This document shows, piece by piece, positions 1 through 8,362 of a stretch of 43,050 nucleotides of DNA. Source of the DNA: an uncultured Prevotellaceae bacterium (GTDB lineage Bacteria > Bacteroidota > Bacteroidia > Bacteroidales > Bacteroidaceae); contig CAMKEM010000023.1 of the NCBI GenBank assembly GCA_946411565.1, positions 1 to 43,050 of the forward strand, in the 5' to 3' direction. The notes beneath the pieces are model-generated. The model saw only the letters and a list, made by a program, of their open reading frames with translations. It searched no databases and was not told the DNA's origin. The translations under genes and the position numbers were made by a program. The first letter of the stretch is position 1. Each line of letters starts with the position of its first letter.

Positions 1-148
1 AAGCAAGGACGGAAGCTTTTGTGCCCATACGTCATAAACCATGCAGGAAATGAAGATGAAACGCTATGCTGAATTCAAAAAACTTATCATAACACATCGT
101 AATCCGGCACAATTCTGGCAGGTGAGGCTAATGTCATAAGATAAATAG

Positions 149-592
149 CTACAAATTCAGAGATGAGAACCCCCTATGAATTATGCAGGCTATAAAAGGA
201 AAACTTTTGGTCGCACCTTTTGAATTTTTGACTTTTATTGTTCCTTTTAGGGTATATGATTCATCATTTGTATCTTTCTTTTCTGAGATTATAATTGTAA
301 GAATGTACGAAGAATTTGAGTATTCAACAGTTGATTCTATTGAGGTATTCTTCATTTTTAGAACTTCCATTTTCCCATTTATTTTGAGATAGGCGGTATC
401 GCAAAAGTCGTTTACCATGAAAAAACAGCCCTTATCCTTATCTCTTTTATTAAGATAAAAAGCACAAGAACCTCCTTCTATTTCTGAGGGATATTCGATG
501 AAAGTTTCAACTTTTATTGAATCGTTATTGCTTTGCGCACATACGGCTAAAGACATTTCTAACAGAATAAGCAACAATTTGATTTTCTTCAT
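149..592 (-). CDS. Hypothetical secreted protein, 147 aa
   Basis: The family is not recognised. Residues 1-19 form a signal peptide: a Lys-rich start, a leucine-rich core, then AVCAQ as a likely signal peptidase I site, so export to the periplasm or surface is inferred. The mature part has about 125 residues, is rich in Ser, Lys and Asn, and contains alternating hydrophobic stretches (YILTIIIS, SFPFIACII) that suggest a small beta-sandwich. Two candidate Bacteroidetes -7 boxes lie upstream on the same strand, TACTTTTG at 648-655 and TAATTTTG at 622-629. The gene is AT-rich compared with the housekeeping genes nearby and stands alone, which suggests an accessory gene. Confidence 0.6.
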   Translation of the reverse strand: MKKIKLLLILLEMSLAVCAQSNNDSIKVETFIEYPSEIEGGSCAFYLNKRDKDKGCFFMVNDFCDTAYLKINGKMEVLKMKNTSIESTVEYSNSSYILTIIISEKKDTNDESYTLKGTIKVKNSKGATKSFPFIACIIHRGFSSLNL

Positions 593-813
593 GTTTCTAT
601 GTTTGCTTTATGCTTTTTAAGCAAAATTACATTATTTAATCTGCTGGCAAAAGTAAATAAAAATCCTCACACCTCCAAGTAAATAGTGTAAAAATACACA
701 CAAAAAGTGGCGAAAATCTGTTAAAAATCAATGTTTTTTACTGAAAATGAGGAAAATAGCGAGAAAAATGTCATTTTTTTGCAATTATTTTTGGTGATTT
801 CGTGTATTTTGTG

Positions 814-821
814 TATTTTTG
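814..821 (+). promoter_or_regulatory. Bacteroidetes-type promoter (-7 box)
   Basis: TATTTTTG followed by CA matches the TAnnTTTG consensus. A TTTGG about 22 bp upstream fits the -33 element. It precedes the small membrane protein gene at 865. Confidence 0.55.
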
Positions 822-864
822 CATTTGTAAGATATTATTAGTAAATGTTAACCAAGACGGAAAA

Positions 865-1071
865 ATGATGAAAAAGAATTTAAAAAACACCATGATGACA
901 GTTGGGGGCCAACATCCTATACTGTTTGGAATCGGAGCATTATATGTAGGATATGCTTTGGTGTTGGTAGCAACCTTTGCAGGTGCCATGATATATGACT
1001 ATGTGAATGGGGGTAATGAGGCTTTCCATATGGTCTATAAGATGCAGACTTTCTCTTGTAAGTTCCTATAA
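865..1071 (+). CDS. Small membrane protein, 68 aa
   Basis: No family is recognised. A longer frame is open from 802, but 865 was chosen as the start because the promoter box at 814-821 would put transcription initiation after the 802 codon, and MMKKNLKN is a typical basic start. Residues about 20-42 (ILFGIGALYVGYALVLVATF) form one clear transmembrane helix followed by GAMIYDYVNGG. The C-terminus FSCKFL is short and hydrophobic. A strong hairpin terminator follows at 1169-1207. A 14-codon frame starting at 1111 lies between gene and terminator and may be part of the same transcript. Compact promoter-gene-terminator spacing argues that the unit is real. Confidence 0.5.
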   Translation: MMKKNLKNTMMTVGGQHPILFGIGALYVGYALVLVATFAGAMIYDYVNGGNEAFHMVYKMQTFSCKFL

Positions 1072-1168
1072 TCGTGGAGATAAGAAACTAACCAAGTTTT
1101 AAAAAAGAAGAATGTTTGATACTAATGGCAGTCATTGGTTCTTGATAAGATTTTAAATGTATAGATGC

Positions 1169-1212
1169 AAAGATGCTGAGTGATTTTTTGAATTGCTCAG
1201 CATCTTTGTGTT
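1169..1212 (+). terminator. Intrinsic terminator
   Basis: A perfect 12-bp stem, AAAGATGCTGAG (1169-1180) with CTCAGCATCTTT (1196-1207), has a 15-nt T-rich loop and is followed by GTGTTTT. It closes the transcript of the small membrane protein. Confidence 0.75.
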
Positions 1213-1299
1213 TTATATATCTGCATGTTTTATTGTTAATAATAGTTAATATGTGGAGGGAATTTCAATTTTCGATTTTTAATTTTCAATTTTTTTTCT

Positions 1300-1307
1300 T
1301 ACCTTTG
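1300..1307 (+). promoter_or_regulatory. Bacteroidetes-type promoter of the nif3 / zinc-ribbon unit
   Basis: TACCTTTG followed by CAC is a consensus -7 box 23 bp before the GTG start at 1330. The leader is therefore very short. Confidence 0.65.
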
Positions 1308-1329
1308 CACTCTAAATATATCGCAAAGC

Positions 1330-2112
1330 GTGAAAATTAAGGAAGTATATGATGCCCTTGAGTGTTTCGCGCCTCTGCCCTTGCAGGAAGACTGGGACAA
1401 TGCCGGCTTGCAAGTTGGATTGACAGAGGCGGAAGTTTCAGGGGCTTTATTGTGCCTTGACGTGACCGAGGAAATCGTTCGCGAAGCAATGGCGAAGGGA
1501 TGCAATCTGATTGTATCCCATCATCCTGTTATCTTCCGAAAACTTGCGCAAGTATCTGATACTGATATGGTTCAGCGTGTTGTGATGATGGCGGTTAAGA
1601 ATGACATCACTATTATCTCAATGCATACCAATCTTGATTCAACTCTCGGTGGTGTGAATCATGAAATTGCCGAACGTCTTGGTCTTCAGAACATTCGTTT
1701 CCTCAATCCGCAACAGAAGAATGGTGTGGAATTTGGTATGGGAACTATCGGTGAACTGCCGTCTGAGATTAGTGCAGAGCAGTTTGTTGAGCTTGTGAAG
1801 AAGACATTCAACTGCGGTTGCGTGATCACTAATCCGCTTCTCAAGCGTCCTATTCGTAGGATTGCGGTTATGGGCGGTGCTGGAGATTGTGCCATAGGCG
1901 CAGCTGAGAAGGCTGGTGCAGATGCTTTTATAACTGGTGAGATGCACTACCATCAGTATTTTGACCATGATGATATTCAGTTTGCTGTGATTGGGCACTA
2001 TGAGAGTGAACAATTTACACAGCATCTGCTGAAGCGGATAATTGAGCGTGATTGTGCTGGTGTGAAATGCTACATCGCTGAGACTCAGACAAATCCGCTG
2101 AGATATCATTAA
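1330..2112 (+). CDS. Nif3-like dinuclear metal center hexameric protein
   Basis: This is a member of the Nif3/YbgI (DUF34) family. These are toroidal hexamers with a two-metal site whose precise reaction is unsettled; the label 'GTP cyclohydrolase I type 2' is often used. Seen in the sequence: the N-terminal LPLQEDWDNAGLQVG signature, the metal-binding SHHPVIF with H64/H65, the HTNLD segment, and the C-terminal GEMHYHQYFDHDD and GHYESEQF histidine motifs. At 260 aa it is the compact form, without the PII-like insert that gives about 365 aa in some Bacteroidetes and Firmicutes homologues. The start is GTG at 1330, placed by the promoter at 1300-1307. The zinc-ribbon gene follows after 39 bp, and this pairing is common in the phylum. 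Confidence 0.9.
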   Translation: MKIKEVYDALECFAPLPLQEDWDNAGLQVGLTEAEVSGALLCLDVTEEIVREAMAKGCNLIVSHHPVIFRKLAQVSDTDMVQRVVMMAVKNDITIISMHTNLDSTLGGVNHEIAERLGLQNIRFLNPQQKNGVEFGMGTIGELPSEISAEQFVELVKKTFNCGCVITNPLLKRPIRRIAVMGGAGDCAIGAAEKAGADAFITGEMHYHQYFDHDDIQFAVIGHYESEQFTQHLLKRIIERDCAGVKCYIAETQTNPLRYH

Positions 2113-2151
2113 GGTAAGGAAATTTTATTTTATAATAATATCGTTAAATTT

Positions 2152-2970
2152 ATGGCAAGAAAAGATCCAACAGATTTGACAGTTGAAGAGAAGCTCAAGG
2201 CTCTCTATCAGTTGCAGCTTACTCTCTCTCAGATTGATGAGAAGCGTGCTCTCCGTGGTGAACTTCCTCTTGAGGTAGAAGACCTTGAGAATGAGGTTGA
2301 AGGTCTTAATGTTCGTCTGGATAAGATTCAGCGTGACATCAACGACTATGAGCAGGCTATCATGCAGCGTCGTGGTGACATTGAGGAGGCAAGAGCAAGC
2401 GTTGAGCGCTACAACCGCCAGCTTGATGAGGTTAAGAATAACCGCGAGTATGATACTCTTACCAAGGAAATTGAGTTCCAGGAACTTGAGATTCAGCTCT
2501 GTGAGAAGAAAATCAAGGAGGCTGTGCAGAAGGTAGAGGATCGCAAGCGTGATATGATGCGTACTGAGGAGCAGCTTAATGATCGTGAGACTGCTCTTGA
2601 GGATAAGCGTGGTGAGCTTGACGAGATTATGCAGGAGACTCGCGAGGAGGAGGAAATCCTGAAGGCTAAGGCTAAGGATTACGAGACTCGTATTGAGAGT
2701 CGTCTGCTTCAGAGCTTCAAGCGTATCCGTAAGAACGCTCGTAATGGTCTTGGTATTGTTTACGTCCAGCGTGATGCTTGTGGCGGTTGCTTCAATAAGA
2801 TTCCACCTCAGCGTCAGTTGGATATCAAGATGCACAAGAAGATCATCGTTTGTGAGTACTGTGGTCGTATCTTGGTTGATCCAGAGTTGGCTGGCGTTAA
2901 GATTGAGAAGCCAACAGAGAAGAAGCCAAAGAAGCGCGCTATCCGTCGTATTAAGAAGGACGACGAGTAA
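2152..2970 (+). CDS. Coiled-coil protein with C-terminal C4 zinc ribbon
   Basis: This is a DUF164/zf-RING_7-type protein (CdsZ-like). Residues about 15-190 are a long, highly charged coiled coil rich in Glu, Lys and Arg heptads. The C-terminal domain carries two Cys pairs, C210/C213 (CGGC) and C234/C237 (CEYC), which would bind one zinc and resemble a nucleic-acid-binding ribbon. A basic tail (KKPKKRAIRRIKK) follows. Homologues are proposed to act in RNA or translation-related processes; the exact role is not shown here. Expression together with the upstream nif3-like gene is inferred from the 39-bp gap and lack of a terminator. A hairpin terminator follows at 2996-3040. Confidence 0.85.
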   Translation: MARKDPTDLTVEEKLKALYQLQLTLSQIDEKRALRGELPLEVEDLENEVEGLNVRLDKIQRDINDYEQAIMQRRGDIEEARASVERYNRQLDEVKNNREYDTLTKEIEFQELEIQLCEKKIKEAVQKVEDRKRDMMRTEEQLNDRETALEDKRGELDEIMQETREEEEILKAKAKDYETRIESRLLQSFKRIRKNARNGLGIVYVQRDACGGCFNKIPPQRQLDIKMHKKIIVCEYCGRILVDPELAGVKIEKPTEKKPKKRAIRRIKKDDE

Positions 2971-2995
2971 AAGCCTAATCTTCCTTATATATATA

Positions 2996-3048
2996 AATGT
3001 CGCTCATAGGTGTCCGATATGGATGCTTATGAGCGACATTCGTTTATA
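2996..3048 (+). terminator. Hairpin terminator of the GCTCATAGG family
   Basis: AATGTCGCTCATAGG (2996-3010) pairs with CTTATGAGCGACATT (3026-3040). The downstream T-tract is weak (CGTTTATAG). The core GCTCATAGG / TATGAGC recurs in the hairpins at 11931-11971 and 16588-16629. Confidence 0.6.
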
Positions 3049-3148
3049 GATAGTTTCTGCTATTCTTGATGAAAGAAAGACCTATTGCCTGCGCTTTTCT
3101 TTATATTGTCAATTTAGAGTGTTATTTCCTTGATTTTTGAGTAATCTG

Positions 3149-3203
3149 TGAGAATCGAGTATTTTTTCTTTTCTTATCATTTGTACAGAATATTCAAATC
3201 TCA
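3149..3203. repeat. Inverted pair of a 15-bp motif downstream of the XRE gene
   Basis: TGAGAATCGAGTATT (3149-3163) and AATATTCAAATCTCA (3189-3203) are imperfect inverted copies of one motif, also present at 3946-3960 and 4605-4619. They lie beyond the 3' end of the minus-strand XRE regulator. The interval 3050-3390 contains no gene. Confidence 0.5.
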
Positions 3204-3393
3204 CAGAAGAAATCGCGAGAGTGAGAAAATCACTTGTAATTTGTAAAGTCAGCGTTCGATGCAATTAAAGAATCGGAAAGGGACTCTTGATGTGTCCGAC
3301 TTGCAAAGCTCGATTGGCTTCTGAAAAAAAAACTTGTGAAACTCGGGTTGGAGGTGGTGAGGAATTTTTCTCATTTTTTTCTCGAGTATAAGT

Positions 3394-3885
3394 TTATTTT
3401 TTCGGAACAAAACTCTCCCAAGTCTGGTCATCATAGAAGACTCTAATCTCCGTAATGCGTCGTGTAGGGCTGCTCTGAATCGCAAAAGTTGGTTGCTGAA
3501 TTTTGCGTGTATTCGCAACTTGTGTGGGAGCTGAATGAACCGCAGGCTCATCGAAATTTATTATACCCTCTGCCAAAATGTCAGTCTTAGGAGAAGGCTC
3601 GTGAACAGTTTGGTGAGCAGGGTGTTGAGCTGTATCGGCATCATCGAAGAGAGAGGTTGGGGTGGGGGTATCAGTAGGGACAAACATACCGCCAACACCA
3701 TACAGCAACCATTCGAGATTGATGTTTGGAAACTTCTTTTTGATAGCTTCTACGTGCATCAGCGTAGGCTGTGTCCTACTATTAAATATGCTTGACAGAG
3801 AGGCGGTGCTAATGCCGGTCATCTTGGCAAACGTCTGCTGGTTCATATGTTGCGCCTCCATCAGTTGTTTTATTCTTTCTTTCAT
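3394..3885 (-). CDS. XRE-family helix-turn-helix regulator, 163 aa
   Basis: This is a DNA-binding regulator of the lambda-Cro/HTH_3 type. Residues 4-58 hold the helix-turn-helix: MNQQTFAKMTGISTASLSSI gives the two central helices, followed by a third helix around HVEAIKKKFPNINLEWLLYG. A Pro/Thr/Ser-rich linker spans about 70-130. A short C-terminal segment (TEIRVFYDDQTWESFVPKK) resembles a tail seen in many Bacteroidales members of this group. A -7 box (TACCTTTG on the minus strand, 4003-4010) gives a leader of about 110 nt, which contains one copy of the 15-bp motif at 3946-3960. Autoregulation through that motif is inferred. No neighbouring target gene is obvious. Confidence 0.85.
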   Translation of the reverse strand: MKERIKQLMEAQHMNQQTFAKMTGISTASLSSIFNSRTQPTLMHVEAIKKKFPNINLEWLLYGVGGMFVPTDTPTPTSLFDDADTAQHPAHQTVHEPSPKTDILAEGIINFDEPAVHSAPTQVANTRKIQQPTFAIQSSPTRRITEIRVFYDDQTWESFVPKK

Positions 3886-3945
3886 GTGAGAAGAGTGGGC
3901 AATTTTACATTTTCAAATTTACGTCCGTTTGTACGATTTCTGAAA

Positions 3946-3960
3946 AATATTCGAATCTCA
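3946..3960. promoter_or_regulatory. Candidate operator in the XRE gene leader
   Basis: AATATTCGAATCTCA is the best-conserved copy of the motif found at 3149-3163 (reverse), 3189-3203 and 4605-4619. It contains the near-palindrome ATTCGAAT and lies about 40 bp downstream of the minus-strand promoter box at 4003-4010. Confidence 0.4.
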
Positions 3961-4002
3961 GAGGGCAAAACCCTTGAAAAACGCAATTTTTCTTATCATT
4001 TA

Positions 4003-4010
4003 CAAAGGTA
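4003..4010 (-). promoter_or_regulatory. Bacteroidetes-type promoter of the XRE gene
   Basis: Read on the minus strand this is TACCTTTG followed by TAAATG, a consensus -7 box. Its start site would lie about 110 bp before the regulator's ATG at 3885. Confidence 0.5.
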
Positions 4011-4019
4011 AACAAAAAA

Positions 4020-4756
4020 AATGAGACTTCCAACAAATGTAAAGACTTTTTAGATTTGTTAAGTTTAGAAATCTTAATTTAAAAACATAAAGTAAATTTA
4101 TCGTTTAAGGTTTTATATTTTAAAACTTTATATTTCTAAACTTTACACTTATAAACCACCTCTATGCATTAATTTAACCGAAAAAAGTAAATAACTGGGT
4201 ATGTAATAGATATTTACGTGAATTTATACTTTAAAACCGAAAATATGCGCCTACAAGCCTTATAATATCTCCTATATGTAAAAGAAATACTTTATTCTAC
4301 TAAGATTAAAAAATTCATTTCTAAAAGAATACATATATAAATGAATAAATGCATATTTTTAAATGTATATTCATATACCTAAAAATATAGATTTATAAAT
4401 ATAAATTTGTTTTCTAAAAACATTTACATATTTACATTCCTTGATGATACATTTGTTTCCATAAATCTACAAATATAGATTTGTAAACATAAATCTCAAA
4501 CAAACAAAAATCTTAAAATATGTAAAGCTAAACACTCAGAACCCTCTAAAAAGCCGAAAAAAACGTGACTCGTGAATTTCTGAACGAGGACGCGGATTTT
4601 ATGGAATATTTGATTCTCAGACCCTAAAAAACACGCTAAAAGCGTTGAAAATAAGCACATAAGGCTCTAAAAACTCCTCCACGAAAACGTGGATTTACAT
4701 AAGAAAATAGAAGAAAATTTGTGATTTTCTAATAAAAATCACCTCTACAGGAGAAA
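4020..4756. other. AT-rich gene-free interval
   Basis: About 740 bp of very AT-rich DNA has no credible reading frame. It holds imperfect palindromes made of ATAAAT, ATTTAT and TATAGATTT words (4330-4380 and 4385-4500) and a further copy of the 15-bp motif of the XRE locus at 4605-4619. A small hairpin, TCCACGAAAACGTGGA, lies near 4678-4693. No DnaA-box cluster or dnaA gene was seen, so an origin is not claimed. Confidence 0.5.
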
Positions 4757-4800
4757 TAAAAATCCCATTTCCAAAGGAAGATCCTACTGGAAATGGGATT
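4757..4800 (-). terminator. Intrinsic terminator of the aguA-aguB-holA unit
   Basis: AATCCCATTTCCA (4761-4773) pairs perfectly with TGGAAATGGGATT (4788-4800). Read on the minus strand the 13-bp stem is followed by a T-rich run. It lies 44 bp beyond the holA stop. Confidence 0.8.
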
Positions 4801-4843
4801 AAAATATGTTAAACGGATTTATATCCTCTATAAGCTTGAAAAT

Positions 4844-5896
4844 TTAGTGAAGGATGAAAAACATAAGTTCCTTGGCGAGCTCTTCTGGCGTTGTGTTACC
4901 AGTAGCATCAAGGCCTTTACTCTTTGCGTCAATCTCTCTGAACTTGTCTATGATCTGGATTGTCTTCATTGGAGAATAGTGTTTCATTCCCTCTACGTAT
5001 GCCTTGGCGGCAAACTCACTTCTTAGTCCTAAGTATGACATAATGGCAGTCGCATCTCGGGGAGCTGGAGCGTAGTGAGCAAGCATCAAATTCTGGAAAA
5101 ATGAGAACAAAGTTGGAATCATAACAAAGAGTCCACCAGAGCGTGGATCACCCATGAGATGCTTCACTATAAGATTTGCTTTTTCTATGTTGTGAGCAAC
5201 CACCGCATCACGAAGTTCAAAGCTATTAAAATCTTTACTTATTCCTATACATTTCTCTACGAGATTAGCCGTAATGTTTTTCGGCGCTCCAGGAGGAAAT
5301 ACCACGAAAACCTTGTCAATCTCCGACCTTAATCTTTTAAGGTCGCTACCTACGTGTTCTGCTACCATAGACGAAGACTTTCGATCAATGCTTCCTCCCT
5401 TACTTCTCACGTATTCCTCAATGAAGGCGTTAAGCTCCCATTCGCGCAGAGGTGCGAAGGCTGCCACCTCGCCTATTTTCTGAGCCTGTGAAACGTATTT
5501 CTTACGTCCGTCGATACTTCCCTTGTAGCAGATCACAAGAATTGTCTGAGGGTTCGGTTTCTCGATATACTTCTCTATGAGGTCAAATTCCTTTGTCATT
5601 TGAGCCTCTCGGAGAACCACCACTTGATGCTCAGCCATCATAGGGAAACGCTTTGCCTGCTCGATAACCTGTCGCATAGAGGTATCAGCACCGTAGAAGA
5701 TGACTTGGTTGAAATCGCGCTCCTCAGGCGCCAAAACGTTGTCGGTGATATATTGCGCTATCTCGTCCATGAAATAGCTCTCTGTGCCGTCTTTTGCGCC
5801 CATAAGGATGTATATGGGCTTGTATTGCTTATTGCGCAGGTTAGCCATGATGGCATCATACTGCTGTTGTGCAGCTGGTTTCTTGTCGTTTGCCAT
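4844..5896 (-). CDS. holA: DNA polymerase III subunit delta
   Basis: HolA is the delta subunit of the clamp loader, which opens the beta clamp in replication. The 350-aa product has the family layout: an N-terminal AAA+-like domain opening with KPIYILMGAKDGTESYFMDEI (the P-loop is degenerate, as usual for delta), the REWELNAFIEEYV segment, a lid domain, and a C-terminal collar domain including PRSGGLFVMIPTLFSFFQNL and FREIDAKSKGLDATGNTTPEEL. The frame stays open to 5983, but MANDKKPAAQQ at 5896 was chosen, because the upstream 29 residues are encoded by the left arm of a dispersed repeat and have no family match. The gene is last in the aguA-aguB-holA unit, separated from aguB by that repeat. 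Confidence 0.9.
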   Translation of the reverse strand: MANDKKPAAQQQYDAIMANLRNKQYKPIYILMGAKDGTESYFMDEIAQYITDNVLAPEERDFNQVIFYGADTSMRQVIEQAKRFPMMAEHQVVVLREAQMTKEFDLIEKYIEKPNPQTILVICYKGSIDGRKKYVSQAQKIGEVAAFAPLREWELNAFIEEYVRSKGGSIDRKSSSMVAEHVGSDLKRLRSEIDKVFVVFPPGAPKNITANLVEKCIGISKDFNSFELRDAVVAHNIEKANLIVKHLMGDPRSGGLFVMIPTLFSFFQNLMLAHYAPAPRDATAIMSYLGLRSEFAAKAYVEGMKHYSPMKTIQIIDKFREIDAKSKGLDATGNTTPEELAKELMFFILH

Positions 5897-5906
5897 TTTC
5901 TGAAGG

Positions 5907-6037
5907 ATTGTAAGAAATTCAAGGAGTGCAAGTAGTTCAAGACGAATGAATATTGCGCATAATGGGATTAGATGCCCGTGCATTGTAAAACTATTGTCTT
6001 GAACTTCCTGTACTCCTTGAACTTCTTGTATTCTAAA
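5907..6037. repeat. Palindromic intercistronic repeat, 9-bp word family (copy A)
   Basis: The left arm at about 5910-5945 (TTCAAGGAGTGCAAGTAG then TTCAAGACG) is inverted at about 5993-6032. The arms are about 36 bp with few mismatches and the loop is about 47 bp. Arms are built from 9-bp words close to GGAGTTCAA. It lies between aguB and holA and would be transcribed as a long hairpin. Confidence 0.8.
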
Positions 6038-6043
6038 AAAGTA

Positions 6044-6928
6044 TTAGTCTCTGAATCTCTTTGTTAGGTCTTGGAACTCGTCTATGCGGCGATCGCGGAG
6101 GAAAGGCCACCAACGGCGCACATTCTCGCTTCTCTCCATGTCTATCGCGATGATTACGCTCTCCTCCTCGTTTGTAGAGGCCTGATAGAGCAGTTCGCCC
6201 TGTGGACCTGCCACGAATGAAGAACCCCAGAACTGAATGCCGTTTGTTTGACCGCTTGGATCTGGCTCATAGCCTACACGGTTTACCGCTACTACAGGAA
6301 GACCGTTAGCCACCGCATGACCACGCTGAACGGTTGTCCATGCCACGCGCTGACGCTGCTGTTCCTCTGGAGTGTCCGTGCTCTCATAGCCTATGGCAGT
6401 AGGGTAGATGAGAATCTCTGCCCCTGCAAGAGCCATAAGACGCGCTCCTTCTGGATACCACTGATCCCAGCACACCTGAACACCAAGACGGCCTACAGAG
6501 GTCTGTATTGGCTGAAAACCGAGGTCTCCAGGGGTGAAATAGAACTTCTCGTAGTATGCAGGGTCGTCTGGAATATGCATTTTGCGATATTTTCCTGCGA
6601 TTGAGCCATCTTTTTCTATTACTACAGCAGTGTTATGGTAAAGTCCCGGGGCACGGCGCTCAAAAAGCGATGTGACGATTACCACACCCAGTTGCTTGGC
6701 TATCTCACCAAAGAAATTGGTGGAAGGACCAGGTATTGGTTCTGCAAGCTCGAAATTATCTACTGACTCTGTCTGGCAGAAATACAGCGAATTATGTAGT
6801 TCCTGAAGAACGATTAGCTGTGCACCACGTCGTGCAAGATCCACTATGCCCTCTGCAAGGCGCGTCATATTGACCTTGCGACTTGCAACGTTATGCTGTT
6901 GGAGAATTCCTATTTTTAGTTCTTTCAT
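6044..6928 (-). CDS. aguB: N-carbamoylputrescine amidase
   Basis: This nitrilase-superfamily enzyme hydrolyses N-carbamoylputrescine to putrescine, CO2 and ammonia, the second step of the agmatine deiminase route. The catalytic triad is visible: E43 in VLQELHNSLYF, K116 in KYRKMHIPDD, and C153 in QVCWDQWYPEGAR. The length, 294 aa, is normal for the family. The DDPAYYEKFYFTPGD and WWPFLRDRRID signatures separate AguB from other nitrilases. It lies 57 bp downstream of the agmatine deiminase gene on the same strand, so the two steps are co-transcribed. The ATG at 6928 is preceded by an A-rich leader without a Shine-Dalgarno, as usual here. Cytoplasmic. Confidence 0.95.
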   Translation of the reverse strand: MKELKIGILQQHNVASRKVNMTRLAEGIVDLARRGAQLIVLQELHNSLYFCQTESVDNFELAEPIPGPSTNFFGEIAKQLGVVIVTSLFERRAPGLYHNTAVVIEKDGSIAGKYRKMHIPDDPAYYEKFYFTPGDLGFQPIQTSVGRLGVQVCWDQWYPEGARLMALAGAEILIYPTAIGYESTDTPEEQQRQRVAWTTVQRGHAVANGLPVVAVNRVGYEPDPSGQTNGIQFWGSSFVAGPQGELLYQASTNEEESVIIAIDMERSENVRRWWPFLRDRRIDEFQDLTKRFRD

Positions 6929-6985
6929 CTGAAAAAATAATTATATTCTACATTACTCTTTCTACTTTCCACTATCTACTTTACC

Positions 6986-8107
6986 CTAATTATCACAAGG
7001 GAACTGCATAGTCAGACAATGCAATGAGCCGTGCTGCCTTACAGCCACCTGAGCGTCAATGCCTATGATTTCACGGTCAGGGAAAGCCTCTTGGATAATT
7101 TCAATCGCCTTCTTGTCGAGTTCTGGCTGATTATAGGTAGGAACAAGTACCGCGCCATTGATAATCAGGAAATTAGCGTATGTAGCAGGAAGCCTGTCAC
7201 CCTCGTCATATATAGCCTTTGGCATAGGCAGAGGCAACAGACGGTAAGGCTTACCCTCTTGCGTGCGTAAGCATCGTAACTGAGCCTCAAGGGCTTCAAA
7301 GTCCTCAAACTGCTCGTCCTTGTAGTCATCGCACTTCACATAGAGAATTGTGTCATTAGGAGCAATTCTCACGATAGTATCTATATGACCGTCCGTGTCA
7401 TCGCCTATGAGATTGCCATGGTCAAGCCACACCACTCTCTCTGCGCAGAGCACCCTTTTCAGATAGTCCTCAATGCCCTCTTTTGATAGAGGCTGATTGC
7501 GGTTAGGAGCCAAAAGGCATTGTGAGGTGGTGAAAACCGTGCCTTTGCCGTCACTTTCTATGCTACCACCCTCAAGCACGAAGTCGAGATGCTCCTCCAT
7601 TACGCATTCCGTCTCTGGATCATCCTGAAGGATTGTCCCCTTGCTGCGGTTGTGGCAGTAATAGTCATGGAACACCCCACTGCACTTCAAATGCCATGAG
7701 ATGCGGTTATCATTATCGGCAGGGAATTTCTTTCCCCAGCCATTGAAGCAAAAGTCAAGAAGAATGGTTTTCCTTGGTCTCTCCTCGTTATCCTGACGAG
7801 GCAGAAGCGTTATTGCACCATGATCGCGAGCCCATGTGTCGTCAGTAGGCATTTCCACAATCTTAACCCTTTTAAGCTGCGGTTCAGGCAGTTGGGTGGA
7901 AAGAAACTCTCTCACGGCCTCTTTCTCAGGTGTGACGATGATAAGATCCTCACGCTTGGTTATCTCGTCTGCCATACGCACTTCCATGCGCACAATATCC
8001 TCAAGATAAGGTGCCCAGTCGGTGTTGGCATGAGGCCAAGTCAGTTGAACGGCAACCTGCTGCTGCCATTCCGAAGGAAGATAGTATGATGAGTTATTCA
8101 TTTCCAT
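6986..8107 (-). CDS. aguA: Agmatine deiminase
   Basis: This member of the peptidyl-arginine-deiminase-like (PAD_porph) family converts agmatine to N-carbamoylputrescine and ammonia. It is 373 aa. Conserved family segments are the N-terminal PSEWQQQVAVQLTWPH, TDDTWARDHGAI with the substrate-binding Asp/Arg, FVLEGGSIESDGKGT, the histidine motif DDTDGHIDT, and the catalytic cysteine C364 near the C-terminus (GSLHCLTMQ). There is no signal peptide, which favours the cytoplasmic agmatine enzyme over a secreted protein deiminase. The paired aguB downstream supports this. The start could be codon 1 or codon 3 (MNNSSYY). A promoter box lies at 8127-8134. Confidence 0.93.
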   Translation of the reverse strand: MEMNNSSYYLPSEWQQQVAVQLTWPHANTDWAPYLEDIVRMEVRMADEITKREDLIIVTPEKEAVREFLSTQLPEPQLKRVKIVEMPTDDTWARDHGAITLLPRQDNEERPRKTILLDFCFNGWGKKFPADNDNRISWHLKCSGVFHDYYCHNRSKGTILQDDPETECVMEEHLDFVLEGGSIESDGKGTVFTTSQCLLAPNRNQPLSKEGIEDYLKRVLCAERVVWLDHGNLIGDDTDGHIDTIVRIAPNDTILYVKCDDYKDEQFEDFEALEAQLRCLRTQEGKPYRLLPLPMPKAIYDEGDRLPATYANFLIINGAVLVPTYNQPELDKKAIEIIQEAFPDREIIGIDAQVAVRQHGSLHCLTMQFPCDN

Positions 8108-8126
8108 TATTTCGACAATTATTCTG

Positions 8127-8134
8127 CAAAATTA
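8127..8134 (-). promoter_or_regulatory. Bacteroidetes-type promoter of aguA-aguB-holA
   Basis: On the minus strand this reads TAATTTTG followed by CAG, 20 bp before the aguA start. It is the only promoter-like box seen ahead of the unit. Confidence 0.55.
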
Positions 8135-8362
8135 TGAAAAAGAATTGAAATCACCAAAACTTATCCTTGGAATATGCTATTAATTAACGTGAAATCGATG
8201 GAATCAATGGTGTTTCTTTGGGACATTCCACAGATTATCATCACACAAATTTGTTATTTTACAAATTTATATTTTGTGAAATGAGTATTTTGGGCTTTTT
8301 GCGAGAGGTGTCCTTTTTGATTTTTTAGTGTTTATCAGCCCGCCTATTGCGTAATCTTTGAA

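Noticed and set aside
1..139. Possible 3' end of a gene running in from the left edge (short frame from 41 to 139)
   Set aside because: The frame is only 32 codons, starts after an in-frame stop and has no recognisable family; frames 1 and 3 also stop quickly. Nothing in 1-148 can be supported as a gene.
4020..4756. Chromosomal replication origin
   Set aside because: It is AT-rich and near holA, but no DnaA-box cluster, dnaA or dnaN gene was seen, and holA is not an origin marker. The divergence of gene strands near 27.5 kb is also insufficient.
5897..5983. 29-residue N-terminal extension of HolA
   Set aside because: It is encoded by the left arm of the 9-bp repeat and has no counterpart in the family; the true start is most likely 5896.
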